Source: Bacteroidetes bacterium UBA2234 (GTDB taxonomy: Bacteria > Bacteroidota > Bacteroidia > NS11-12g > UBA955). Taken from it: DNA of 23,623 nt. The position numbers were made by a program, and so were the translations under genes. The notes beneath the pieces were generated by a model that saw only the letters and a list, made by a program, of their open reading frames with translations, searched no databases and was not told the DNA's origin. Within the stretch, counting starts at the first letter, position 1, and every line of letters starts with the position of its first letter. The stretch is from NCBI GenBank assembly GCA_002347985.1, contig DDYM01000034.1:3495-27117 (forward strand), given 5' to 3'. Positions 6,833-13,898 of the stretch are shown here, in pieces.

Positions 6833-9800
6833 ACGGCTTTCAATAAATCACCCCTAAACCCTTGTTGGCTGATTTTTTTATTCAGCTCAGTGGGATATGT
6901 TCTGTTTGATAAAAAAACAAAGGTGATTCCATTGGCAGGATCGCTCCAAGCCCATGTTCCTGTATAACCACTGTGGCCAAACAAACTATTTGGAGCCCCT
7001 TCAAAAACATTGGCTTTGTTGCCCTCTTTTCCATTGGGTTTGTCAAATCCCAATCCCCGATATCCCTTTTTTGTTGGACCCAAATGAACCTTGGTGAATA
7101 AATCAACCGTGGAGGGTTTTAATAAGAAAGTACCTGTTTTGTTAGAATGCCCCTTTTCTTGCAGCATATACATGAGTTTGGCCAAGTCCATCGCCGTAGA
7201 GAAAAGACCCGCATTGCCCGCAACGCCACCCAGCATCATCGCACTTGGGTCGTGAACGATACCGCGCACTTCGCCTCGAGGCCACAAAGAATCAATCAAG
7301 GTAGGTGCTATTCTATTGGGTGAAATGCCATGATCAAGCGGTTTAAAACAGGTATTCGACATACCCATTGATTTATAAAAGTCTCCATTCACCATCTCTT
7401 GCCACAAAGTAGGATTTTTTTGTTCAATCCATTTGGCCAACAAGATCATGTTAATATCACTGTAAACATAGGATTTGTCGTTCGAGGGATGCGTTGCCAA
7501 TATCCATTTCCAAGCCGAATCAGCCCATCGATTGTCTAAGCACTGACCCATAGAAATTTCGAATTGTGCTGACCGATTGTCGTTTTCTCCAGCCACAAGT
7601 GAGGGTGGAGTTGGGTTCGACTCATGGAGCTGACAACCAACAGATTGGGCGCCCAGCTTAATGGCTTTTTGTTGCATCGGCAAGAAAGGAGGCAATCCAC
7701 TTTGATGGGTTAGCAATTCACGGAAAGTGATTGCCGATAACGATTTATTTTGCTGAGCCAATTCAGGCCAACTTTTGCCTATCGGCGCATCGAGGTTAAA
7801 AGTTTTTGAGCGTTCAAACTGTCGCATGAATGCCAACGTGGTGGTTGCAATTTTTGTGATCGACGCAACGTCGTAGACATGGTCTTGGGTTGTAGGAATG
7901 TCGTTGCCTTGCAGGTCTTTCACACTTCCAACGTTGATATTTGCCGCAATTTGGCCGTCTTTCAACACCACCAATTGGGCGGATGGGAAAATCTCTCTCG
8001 CAATGCCTTCGCGCATCATCGAATCCAAAACGGCATGCAAATCAGGATCGTATCCATGAATGTTGCCATGCGCATAGTCGATATCGTCAATAATATGACT
8101 TTCTGATGAATTCCAGTTTTCCTGCAAATGCGTCAATCCAATGTTGTTTGTCCCGTAGTGATGCGATTTGCCAAAAACCATGCGCAAAGCACTGTTTACA
8201 GAGTAGGGATTGTATTCGTGCGCTATAACGATATTGCAGTTGTTATGAACATTGAGAAGGGGTTGAACGGCGTATTGATGACCAAAATGGATGTAGTAAT
8301 CGCTAAGGCCGAGGTAGTTAAATTCTTGGTCTTTTTGGGGGGTATTTGATTTTCGAATCGGGCCTTTGGCCAAGGTGTAAACCCAGGGTTGGGGAATCGC
8401 GCGAGACTTCAATTTCCACGTGGGCCAGTCCAATCCAACAAACAATTTCTGGGTATTCGCAAGCTTGCCCAATGTGCTATCGATGCGCGTGCTATCCGCA
8501 TTCCAAGGCAACAAAGTAGTTTGAATCGTACCTATGTGAAATTGCTGTATTTGAATGGGCAGTCTGCTGGGAATACTGTCGCCAATCACGATCAATTGAA
8601 GGGTGTCGTTCCGTGAACCACATTCCAAAAATTTAGGCTTCCAGGGACTGTTTTTTACATCACATGCAAGGTATGAATGTCTGCAATAAATCATGGATTC
8701 ATCGGCGATTTCCTGCCCATACAAATTGTTGAATTTCAATTTGATTTTTTCCAAATCATTGATAAGATTGTTGGGGTTTACAAATCGTTCATCGAACAGT
8801 CCTAAGTCATATTTGGTAGCTATGATTCGAATCACCCGGGATGCAATCTCAGCACTGTCTATTTCACCTTTGGTTCGGGCTTTGATCGCGGAGTCCAAAA
8901 ATCCATTGACATCTTCGGGGAATAAAATAATATCGTTCCCGGCTTTGAGAGCGAGCAGGGCGACATCAGCGGGGCTTCCCATTTTAGCTACACCCTTCAT
9001 ATTTAGGGCATCTGTGATAATTAATCCTTGAAATCCCAGGTCTTTACGAAGCCATTGTTTAACAAAATAGGGGGAAATAGAGCAAGGCAATTTTGATGTG
9101 TCGATGCTCGGAATCCTTAGATGGGCAACCATCACCGAAGCGACGCCTTGTCTGATTTGTTTGATAAAAGGGGGTAGGTCTACCTGTTCGATCTCAGACT
9201 TGCTTTTCAACACAACAGGCAAATCCAGGTGGGAATCCGTTTTTGTATCGCCATGACCGGGAAAGTGTTTGGCCGATGCAAGAACGCCGCCAGTTTGAAG
9301 TCCTTCTGTGAGTCCACTACTGATATTGGAAACTTCTTCAGCATTTGCACCAAAACTTCTAAATCCAATGATTGGATTGCTGAGTTCGGTGTTTACGTCT
9401 ACGGATGGGGTGAAATTGATGTGAATCCCTAGTCTCTTGCATTGGGCCGCCATGGACAATCCCATTTGATATGCGATCTGACGGTTTCGGGTGGCTCCCA
9501 GTGTTAATTGAAATGGATATTTCTCCATTCCCGTCAACCGCATTGCGGGTCCCCATTCCCCATCGATGCCAATGAGAAGCGGAATCGAAGATTCTTGTTG
9601 GTAGTAATTTGTTTTGTATAGTTCGGAGAGGGGATTGCCTTGAAAAAATATGATACCACCCACGCCAAGGTCTCTGATTTGATACAATAGGGTTTTTTGA
9701 AACTTAGATGAATCCTGGGTTTCCTCAATACTTGTTTCTCTCGACCACGCGGGGACCATAAGCGTTTGAGCCAACTGCTGCTTGAAAGTGAGTGTGGCGG

Positions 9801-9963
9801 TTAGTTTTTCTGCAAAAGCCAATCCTTCGGCGCTATGGTAAAAGCCATTCCGAAAATCTATTGTTGATTGCGCATGGTTTTCAATTGGAAAGATTCCCAA
9901 GAAACAGAGCAGTGCCACCATCCAATTTTTTACCATCATACAAATCAACGAAATCCCTTCCAT
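6805..9963 (-). CDS. Exported GH3 (NagZ-like) glycosidase fused to serine beta-lactamase-like domain
   Basis: 1052 aa with a signal peptide (hydrophobic 15-25, likely cut near ENHAQ/S). Residues about 55-390 are a glycoside hydrolase family 3 domain: AKHFPGHGDTKTDSH (231-245) contains the His/Asp dyad loop of beta-N-acetylhexosaminidases of the NagZ type, and ITDALNMKGV supplies the nucleophile Asp318. Residues about 390-640 are a linker region with no motif I recognise. Residues about 645-1045 are a penicillin-binding/class C beta-lactamase fold: SITK (701-704) is the SxxK nucleophile motif, YSD (834-836) stands in the YxN position, and HSG (997-999) replaces KTG. HSG and YSD are common in esterase or peptidase members, so beta-lactam hydrolysis should not be assumed. 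Such fusions are known in Bacteroidota. It probably trims GlcNAc-MurNAc glycans and peptides in the periplasm. Met9 or Met10 could be alternative starts. Confidence 0.88.
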   Translation of the reverse strand: MEGISLICMMVKNWMVALLCFLGIFPIENHAQSTIDFRNGFYHSAEGLAFAEKLTATLTFKQQLAQTLMVPAWSRETSIEETQDSSKFQKTLLYQIRDLGVGGIIFFQGNPLSELYKTNYYQQESSIPLLIGIDGEWGPAMRLTGMEKYPFQLTLGATRNRQIAYQMGLSMAAQCKRLGIHINFTPSVDVNTELSNPIIGFRSFGANAEEVSNISSGLTEGLQTGGVLASAKHFPGHGDTKTDSHLDLPVVLKSKSEIEQVDLPPFIKQIRQGVASVMVAHLRIPSIDTSKLPCSISPYFVKQWLRKDLGFQGLIITDALNMKGVAKMGSPADVALLALKAGNDIILFPEDVNGFLDSAIKARTKGEIDSAEIASRVIRIIATKYDLGLFDERFVNPNNLINDLEKIKLKFNNLYGQEIADESMIYCRHSYLACDVKNSPWKPKFLECGSRNDTLQLIVIGDSIPSRLPIQIQQFHIGTIQTTLLPWNADSTRIDSTLGKLANTQKLFVGLDWPTWKLKSRAIPQPWVYTLAKGPIRKSNTPQKDQEFNYLGLSDYYIHFGHQYAVQPLLNVHNNCNIVIAHEYNPYSVNSALRMVFGKSHHYGTNNIGLTHLQENWNSSESHIIDDIDYAHGNIHGYDPDLHAVLDSMMREGIAREIFPSAQLVVLKDGQIAANINVGSVKDLQGNDIPTTQDHVYDVASITKIATTTLAFMRQFERSKTFNLDAPIGKSWPELAQQNKSLSAITFRELLTHQSGLPPFLPMQQKAIKLGAQSVGCQLHESNPTPPSLVAGENDNRSAQFEISMGQCLDNRWADSAWKWILATHPSNDKSYVYSDINMILLAKWIEQKNPTLWQEMVNGDFYKSMGMSNTCFKPLDHGISPNRIAPTLIDSLWPRGEVRGIVHDPSAMMLGGVAGNAGLFSTAMDLAKLMYMLQEKGHSNKTGTFLLKPSTVDLFTKVHLGPTKKGYRGLGFDKPNGKEGNKANVFEGAPNSLFGHSGYTGTWAWSDPANGITFVFLSNRTYPTELNKKISQQGFRGDLLKAVYERLDLVK

Positions 9964-10041
9964 TGTATTTGATTAATTTCTCCCGATGGTTGTGGAAAAC
10001 AAGCCTTTACTTTGCGATATTGCGCATCGATAAAAAAAGTT

Positions 10042-10073
10042 TTTGCTAAGCCACGAATTAGATTTTAATTGTG
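10042..10073 (+). promoter_or_regulatory. Candidate promoter of the sigma/Dma-like operon
   Basis: TTTG at 10042-10045 (within GTTTTTG), a 20-nt spacer and TAATTGTG at 10066-10073, one mismatch from TAnnTTTG. This resembles a housekeeping-sigma promoter. The start site would be near 10079, giving a leader of about 40 nt that contains AAAGGAGG at 10077-10084. That sequence is too far from the ATG (10120) to be a normal ribosome binding site. Confidence 0.45.
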
Positions 10074-10119
10074 TCTAAAGGAGGCAACAAGCATTTGACA
10101 ATGTGTTTATGGATATCGA

Positions 10120-10656
10120 ATGACGGAGAAAGAACTGGTAGAAGGATGTATTCGCGAGGATCGAATTTGCCAGCGCGAACTTTGGGATCGATACTCCAAA
10201 AAACTCATGTCGTTGTGTTTGCGGTACTGTAATAGCCAAGAAGAAGCAGAAGACGCCCTCATGGAAGCCTACGTAAAAATATACGATAACCTGAAAAATT
10301 TCCGTTTCCAAAGTTCATTGGAAACTTGGATGCGCAGGGTTTCGGTAAATTTATGTATCAATAAAATCAGGGCGCGAAAGCATATTTGGACTTCCATTTC
10401 TGACGATGAATATCGCATTGGATTTAAGGATGATGCTTTTGAGAATTTACAAGTTCAACAAATTCTTAAAATGGTTGAAGCCTTGCCCGTGGGTTATCGA
10501 ACAGTATTTAATTTGTACGCAATTGAAGGGTATTCCCACAAAGATATCAGTGAGATGTTAGGCATCGATGAAGGAACAAGTCGTTCTCAATTCGCCAAAG
10601 CTCGCAAAGCATTGCAAATTCAAATTGATAAATCGGAAGGAGGGGCACAAGCCTAA
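10120..10656 (+). CDS. ECF-type RNA polymerase sigma factor
   Basis: 178 aa, typical for a group 4 (ECF) sigma factor. Region 2 spans about residues 20-85: LWDRYSKKLMSLCLRYC, EEAEDALMEAYVKIYDNL (the -10-reading helix) and SSLETWMRRVSVNLCINKIR. Region 4 covers about 115-170: LPVGYRTVFNLYAIEGYSH, then KDISEMLGIDEGTSRSQFAKARK, a helix-turn-helix for the -35 element. No region 3 or extra C-terminal domain is present. The start ATG is the only in-frame start after the promoter. The gene ends 5 nt before the membrane-spanning partner at 10662, the standard arrangement of an ECF sigma factor and its anti-sigma factor. It is divergent from the GH3 fusion gene (156-nt gap). Target promoters are not visible in the window. 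Confidence 0.92.
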   Translation: MTEKELVEGCIREDRICQRELWDRYSKKLMSLCLRYCNSQEEAEDALMEAYVKIYDNLKNFRFQSSLETWMRRVSVNLCINKIRARKHIWTSISDDEYRIGFKDDAFENLQVQQILKMVEALPVGYRTVFNLYAIEGYSHKDISEMLGIDEGTSRSQFAKARKALQIQIDKSEGGAQA

Positions 10657-10661
10657 TTGTT

Positions 10662-12053
10662 ATGGAGGAAAATCGTTTAAATCAAATATTGCGAGATAAG
10701 TTTCAAGATCTCGAGTCGCCTTTCAATGATAGGGTGACATTTGAGGCGGTGATGAAAAAACGTGAGAAGAAAAAGCGTCGTGTGATTTTCTGGTTGCCTT
10801 CGGTTGCAGTTGTGGCGGGTTTGTTTTTGTCGGCAGGAGTGGGTTATATGCTTCTTTCAGACTCAAATTCTGCAGTTAAATCTCCTCAAGTTGCATTAAA
10901 AAATGTTGTTGTAAAGCCAAATAAAAAGGCAAAGTCAACGATTGTAAATGATAAGCCTGAAACGCAAATTTCAAGCAATGCCCTTTACCATGAAAATTCT
11001 GGTAATTATATGGGTGCATCTGCTACGCTTTCATCAAAGAGAAAAGCTCTTTCTTCGGTAATAGAAAAATCAAACGTAGAGGGTAATCAAAATTCAACTG
11101 GTGAATCTACCGCTGAATTGAATCCAGTTTCTGCGGAAGTAGTCAATTCAGTCAATGCATCGAAAGAAGATTCTAGGTTGGTTGTGAACGATCAGTCATC
11201 GAATTTGTCGAAAACGGCTGCTGAAACCGAATTGGTAAATAATATCCAAAATGCAGAAAATCAATTGATATTCTGTGATCCAAGGGGTATTTATCCAGTT
11301 TCAATTGGTTACAGTAAATTAAAAGAGGAATTTATCGAAATACCCGAAGGAGAATATGAGAAATCATGGGATCCAAGCAGATATCGTTCAAAATGGTATG
11401 GTGAATTGGGTGCTACTACTGGTAGTAAAGTCATCGTAGATTTTGACAACAAGAATGCCCTAAGCGTTTTGGGTACTATGTATCATGCCAATTATCAAGG
11501 ATTGATTTTGAGAGATTTGGGCAATGGCATTATGCTTGGAACAGGATTGAGTTATGGCGAATGGATTGGTAACGGGGAGTGGCAGTTGACCGAGACTGAG
11601 CATAAGACCTATATAGATTCTTACGATTTGGTTGTGATGATTCCTCCCGTTCAAACCGTGAGAGTGTACGACACCTCAGAGGTGATAGAGAGCAAAATTA
11701 CCACGGGTGAAATTCACTATAAAATCGACAAGGTGAGTTTGCCTTTGGCCATGCGATATAACTTAATGCTAGGTAAAACTTCTTGGAGATTGGCGGCACA
11801 GTTAAATCCTGGAATTACAACCAAGACAAGCGGGGATTTCTTTACCAAAACGGAGTACCATCCCATCACCGAACAAAAAATGTTGAGTATGGATGCGAAG
11901 TTGGCTTTTGGACCGAGTTTCGCACTTACTACCGATTGGACACTGGTACTAGAACCCAATGCGATGTTGCATTCATTCTACGACAAATCAGGTAAGCGTA
12001 CTTACAGTAAAATACTTACTGGATTCGGAATGACCGTTGTTCGCAAGTTTTAA
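10662..12053 (+). CDS. Putative dual membrane-spanning anti-sigma factor (inner-membrane helix plus outer-membrane beta-barrel)
   Basis: 463 aa with an unusual architecture. Residues 1-40 are a short, highly charged segment ending KKREKKKRR, which by the positive-inside rule is cytoplasmic. Residues 41-65 are one transmembrane helix. Residues 66-240 are a low-complexity Ser/Asn/Lys/Glu-rich stretch, long enough to cross the periplasm. Residues 241-463 alternate hydrophobic and polar positions in strand-like segments (WYGELGATTGSK, IDKVSLPLAMRYNLML, SWRLAAQLNPGI, TLVLEPNAMLHSFY) and end in VVRKF with a terminal Phe, as in outer-membrane barrels of the PorT/OMP_b-brl type. The gene starts 5 nt after the ECF sigma gene. 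This matches the Dma proteins described in Bacteroides thetaiotaomicron, where one protein spans both membranes and holds a sigma factor. The fold assignment is inferred from pattern, not from a search. Confidence 0.7.
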   Translation: MEENRLNQILRDKFQDLESPFNDRVTFEAVMKKREKKKRRVIFWLPSVAVVAGLFLSAGVGYMLLSDSNSAVKSPQVALKNVVVKPNKKAKSTIVNDKPETQISSNALYHENSGNYMGASATLSSKRKALSSVIEKSNVEGNQNSTGESTAELNPVSAEVVNSVNASKEDSRLVVNDQSSNLSKTAAETELVNNIQNAENQLIFCDPRGIYPVSIGYSKLKEEFIEIPEGEYEKSWDPSRYRSKWYGELGATTGSKVIVDFDNKNALSVLGTMYHANYQGLILRDLGNGIMLGTGLSYGEWIGNGEWQLTETEHKTYIDSYDLVVMIPPVQTVRVYDTSEVIESKITTGEIHYKIDKVSLPLAMRYNLMLGKTSWRLAAQLNPGITTKTSGDFFTKTEYHPITEQKMLSMDAKLAFGPSFALTTDWTLVLEPNAMLHSFYDKSGKRTYSKILTGFGMTVVRKF

Positions 12054-12066
12054 TAAATGACAAGAT

Positions 12067-12103
12067 TCAACCCCATTCTAGGTTGATGCAAATTGCACTT
12101 TTT
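12067..12103 (+). terminator. Candidate terminator after the sigma/Dma-like operon
   Basis: TCAACC and GGTTGA form a perfect 6-bp stem with an 8-nt loop at 12067-12086. It is followed directly by the short palindrome TGCAAATTGCA and then CTTTTT. It lies in the 48-nt gap between two convergent stop codons. The T-run favours use on the plus strand. Confidence 0.45.
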
Positions 12104-13163
12104 AGAGGGATTCGTTCCACCCGAAGACATCTTCTGTCTCGCCCAAACGAACTGCATCGAGCCAGTTTTTGATGTCATCCGAAACTGCACAATTGCCTTG
12201 ATCTAGCACTTCGAAATAATTGCCTTGATGTCCAAAGCCTTGAATTCGAATCAATGTAGCGGCCGTTCCAGTGATGAAAATCTCTTTTAATTTACCGGCT
12301 TGCAATTGATCTTTCAATTCTGCCACGGATAAGTTTCTTTCGGTTACGGAATGACCTAAATGTCTGAGGCCTTTGATCACGCTATCTCTTGTAATGCCAG
12401 ACAATAAGGTGTTTCCCAAAGAAGGCGTAACGATTTCATCTTCAAATACCGCAAACAAATTGGTAGTGCCTGTTTCTTCAACCAATGTATGTGTTAGTGG
12501 ATCGGTCCACAATACTTGATCGTATCCTTCTTTTTGAGCTTGAAGGGTGGGGTACATTGCTCCGCCGTAATTGCCCGCACATTTTGTGAATCCAACACCA
12601 CCGGGGGCGGCGCGACTGTATTCTTCCTCTACTTTTACCTTCAATGCTTTTGTATAGTAGGGTCCAACAGGACAACAGAATATAGCGAAAATATAATGTT
12701 CAGAAGGTTTTACGCCAATGAAATCATCGGTTGCAAACATGAAAGGTCGGATATACAATGAACCACCTTCGGTTTGAGGAATCCATGCGGCATCCAATGA
12801 AATGAGCTGTTTTAGGCCGTCCATAAATAATTCTTCTGGAACCGTTGGCATGACCATTCTTTCAGCGGAACGATTTAACCTTTTTGCATTTTCCGTAGGT
12901 CTGAAAAGCATCGGTTTGCCAGTTTTCTTGTTGATGAATGCCTTCATTCCTTCAAAAATTGACTGACCATAATGGATTGCGCTGGTTGCCGGACTCAACG
13001 ACAACGGGCCATAGGGTACAATTCTAGGATTCGTCCAACTGTTGCCATCCCAATTGGCCAAGAACATATGGTCGGTGAAAATTTTACCAAAACCGATATT
13101 TTCTGGATCGAATTGATCAATTCTGCTATTTTGTGTTTTTTCAATTGTAATTTCGACACTCAT
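12102..13163 (-). CDS. ilvE: Branched-chain amino acid aminotransferase
   Basis: 353 aa from the ATG at 13163. The frame opens three codons further upstream at a TTG, but that TTG is inside the -7 box. The enzyme transfers the amino group between glutamate and the keto acids of Leu, Ile and Val, in the cytosol with PLP. It belongs to the long BCAT type: a HMFLANWDG N-terminal segment, HYGQSIFEGMKAF, YIRPFMFATDD, the catalytic lysine in GFTKCAGNYGGAM (Lys194), Glu230 in LVEETGTTNLF, GITRDSVI and the phosphate-binding TGTAATLIRI. It stands alone, without ilv or leu genes around it, and is divergent from the 176-aa gene at 13195 with only 31 nt between start codons. The convergent gene on its 3' side ends 48 nt away. 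Confidence 0.95.
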   Translation of the reverse strand: MSVEITIEKTQNSRIDQFDPENIGFGKIFTDHMFLANWDGNSWTNPRIVPYGPLSLSPATSAIHYGQSIFEGMKAFINKKTGKPMLFRPTENAKRLNRSAERMVMPTVPEELFMDGLKQLISLDAAWIPQTEGGSLYIRPFMFATDDFIGVKPSEHYIFAIFCCPVGPYYTKALKVKVEEEYSRAAPGGVGFTKCAGNYGGAMYPTLQAQKEGYDQVLWTDPLTHTLVEETGTTNLFAVFEDEIVTPSLGNTLLSGITRDSVIKGLRHLGHSVTERNLSVAELKDQLQAGKLKEIFITGTAATLIRIQGFGHQGNYFEVLDQGNCAVSDDIKNWLDAVRLGETEDVFGWNESL

Positions 13164-13169
13164 CAAATA

Positions 13170-13177
13170 CAAAATTA
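13170..13177 (-). promoter_or_regulatory. -7 box of ilvE, almost touching the start codon
   Basis: The minus strand reads TAATTTTG, a full TAnnTTTG match, ending 6 nt before the ilvE ATG. Transcription would begin at or just before the ATG. The match explains why the upstream TTG (13172-13170) should not be taken as the start. Confidence 0.5.
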
Positions 13178-13194
13178 ATCCAATTTCAATCGCT

Positions 13195-13725
13195 ATGTCA
13201 GAAAATCGCCAATTTGTTGAAAATCCTTTACATCTAACCGATATTTTTTCTCGGGGAGTTTACTATTTCAAGGATGAAATGACCGGTGATTCTGAGAAAA
13301 TTGCGGATGAAATTTCAACCGTTGAAAATCCCCAAACAGAGGAAGAAATGATACAATTATCTATAGTCAATTTGTTTTTTGATCAATGCGATGCCCAATT
13401 TTCTGCCGAAGTGGATTTGGCCTATCATAAGTTAATGTCGGTCGTGAAAATCAATCAAGAATTGGTAATCCCGGAAGACATTGAAAAAGTGCTGGCCATT
13501 GGTAAGACTGAGTATTCTGCGGAAGTGTTAGGAGATTTTCTATCGCCGGTCATTTTTGTTTGGTCGGACCAAGAAATAATCGGCATTCCATCATTGTATT
13601 CCGCAAAGCCCACAGAAAAAGGCGTAATGATTCGCTTCCCATCGTTCTCAGGAATGTGTCAAAGTAAGGAACAGAAGATGAAAGTTTGGCAAACAATGCA
13701 GAGCGTTCTCAAATTCGGGAAATAG
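13195..13725 (+). CDS. Uncharacterised 176-aa protein, possibly DNA polymerase III psi (HolD)-like
   Basis: I do not recognise this protein with certainty. It is 176 aa, acidic in its first half, without signal peptide or membrane segment, so probably cytosolic. The C-terminal block RFPSFSGMCQSKEQKMKVWQTM resembles the end of the DNA polymerase III psi subunit, where E. coli HolD has a Pro-Ala-Leu segment followed by charged residues and ALWQQI. Predicted order also fits: an N-terminal strand (RGVYYFKDE), a strand (LSIVNLFFD), a helix (AYHKLMSVVKIN), a strand (IEKVLAIGK), and the C-terminal helix around the Trp. Psi joins the clamp loader to single-strand binding protein. It starts 31 nt from the divergent ilvE start codon. 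The assignment rests on visual similarity only; treat it as a hypothesis. Confidence 0.4.
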   Translation: MSENRQFVENPLHLTDIFSRGVYYFKDEMTGDSEKIADEISTVENPQTEEEMIQLSIVNLFFDQCDAQFSAEVDLAYHKLMSVVKINQELVIPEDIEKVLAIGKTEYSAEVLGDFLSPVIFVWSDQEIIGIPSLYSAKPTEKGVMIRFPSFSGMCQSKEQKMKVWQTMQSVLKFGK

Positions 13726-13804
13726 CAAGATTTTTCGCCGATTTCTACAGTAGCTGAAGGCCACGCGCTTGGCGCAAATGTTGTCTTTGTAATTAATGAT
13801 CAGA

Positions 13805-13847
13805 TTTTTGCATTTGACTTGGTTTTTTGTTGTGATAAATGCAAAAA
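13805..13847. promoter_or_regulatory. 11-bp perfect inverted repeat upstream of the giant surface-protein gene
   Basis: TTTTTGCATTT (13805-13815) and AAATGCAAAAA (13837-13847) are perfect reverse complements separated by 21 nt, so the arm centres are 32 bp apart, about three helical turns. The repeat ends 8 nt upstream of the candidate -33 element of the giant gene. It could be an operator pair, or a long hairpin ending the upstream transcript. It is not followed by a T-run on the plus strand, which disfavours a simple terminator. The rest of the 173-nt gap 13726-13898 shows only a weak GCGC-TTG-GCGC repeat near 13770. Confidence 0.45.
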
Positions 13848-13854
13848 GTTGTTC

Positions 13855-13884
13855 TTGAAGTGTTTACATTTATAATTAAATTCG
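13855..13884 (+). promoter_or_regulatory. Candidate promoter of the giant T9SS substrate gene
   Basis: TTG at 13855-13857, a 19-nt spacer and TAAATTCG at 13877-13884 (one mismatch from TAnnTTTG). The start site would be about 13890, just before the ATG at 13899. This supports the ATG at 13899 over the upstream in-frame ATG at 13839. Confidence 0.4.
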
Positions 13885-13898
13885 TAAAATACAATCGA

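Noticed and set aside
6805..7900. Acquired beta-lactamase resistance gene
   Set aside because: The domain is fused to GH3, and the YxN and KTG positions read YSD and HSG, typical of non-lactamase serine hydrolases.
7879..9432. Several plus-strand open frames opposite the GH3 fusion gene
   Set aside because: They are antisense shadows of a clearly conserved coding sequence, with no domain or motif of their own.
10095..10100. TTGACA resembling an E. coli -35 box before the sigma gene
   Set aside because: No matching -10 element at 16-18 nt, and the Bacteroidota-type promoter at 10042-10073 fits better.
10101..10232. Possible 43-codon leader ORF behind AAAGGAGG (10077-10084) upstream of the sigma gene
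   Set aside because: It overlaps the sigma factor frame almost entirely, the purine-rich sequence is 16 nt from its ATG, and its product resembles nothing; probably a frame shadow.
13839..13898. Longer N-terminus for the giant protein from the ATG at 13839
   Set aside because: This ATG lies inside the second arm of the inverted repeat and upstream of the predicted promoter, and it would put 20 residues before a good signal peptide.
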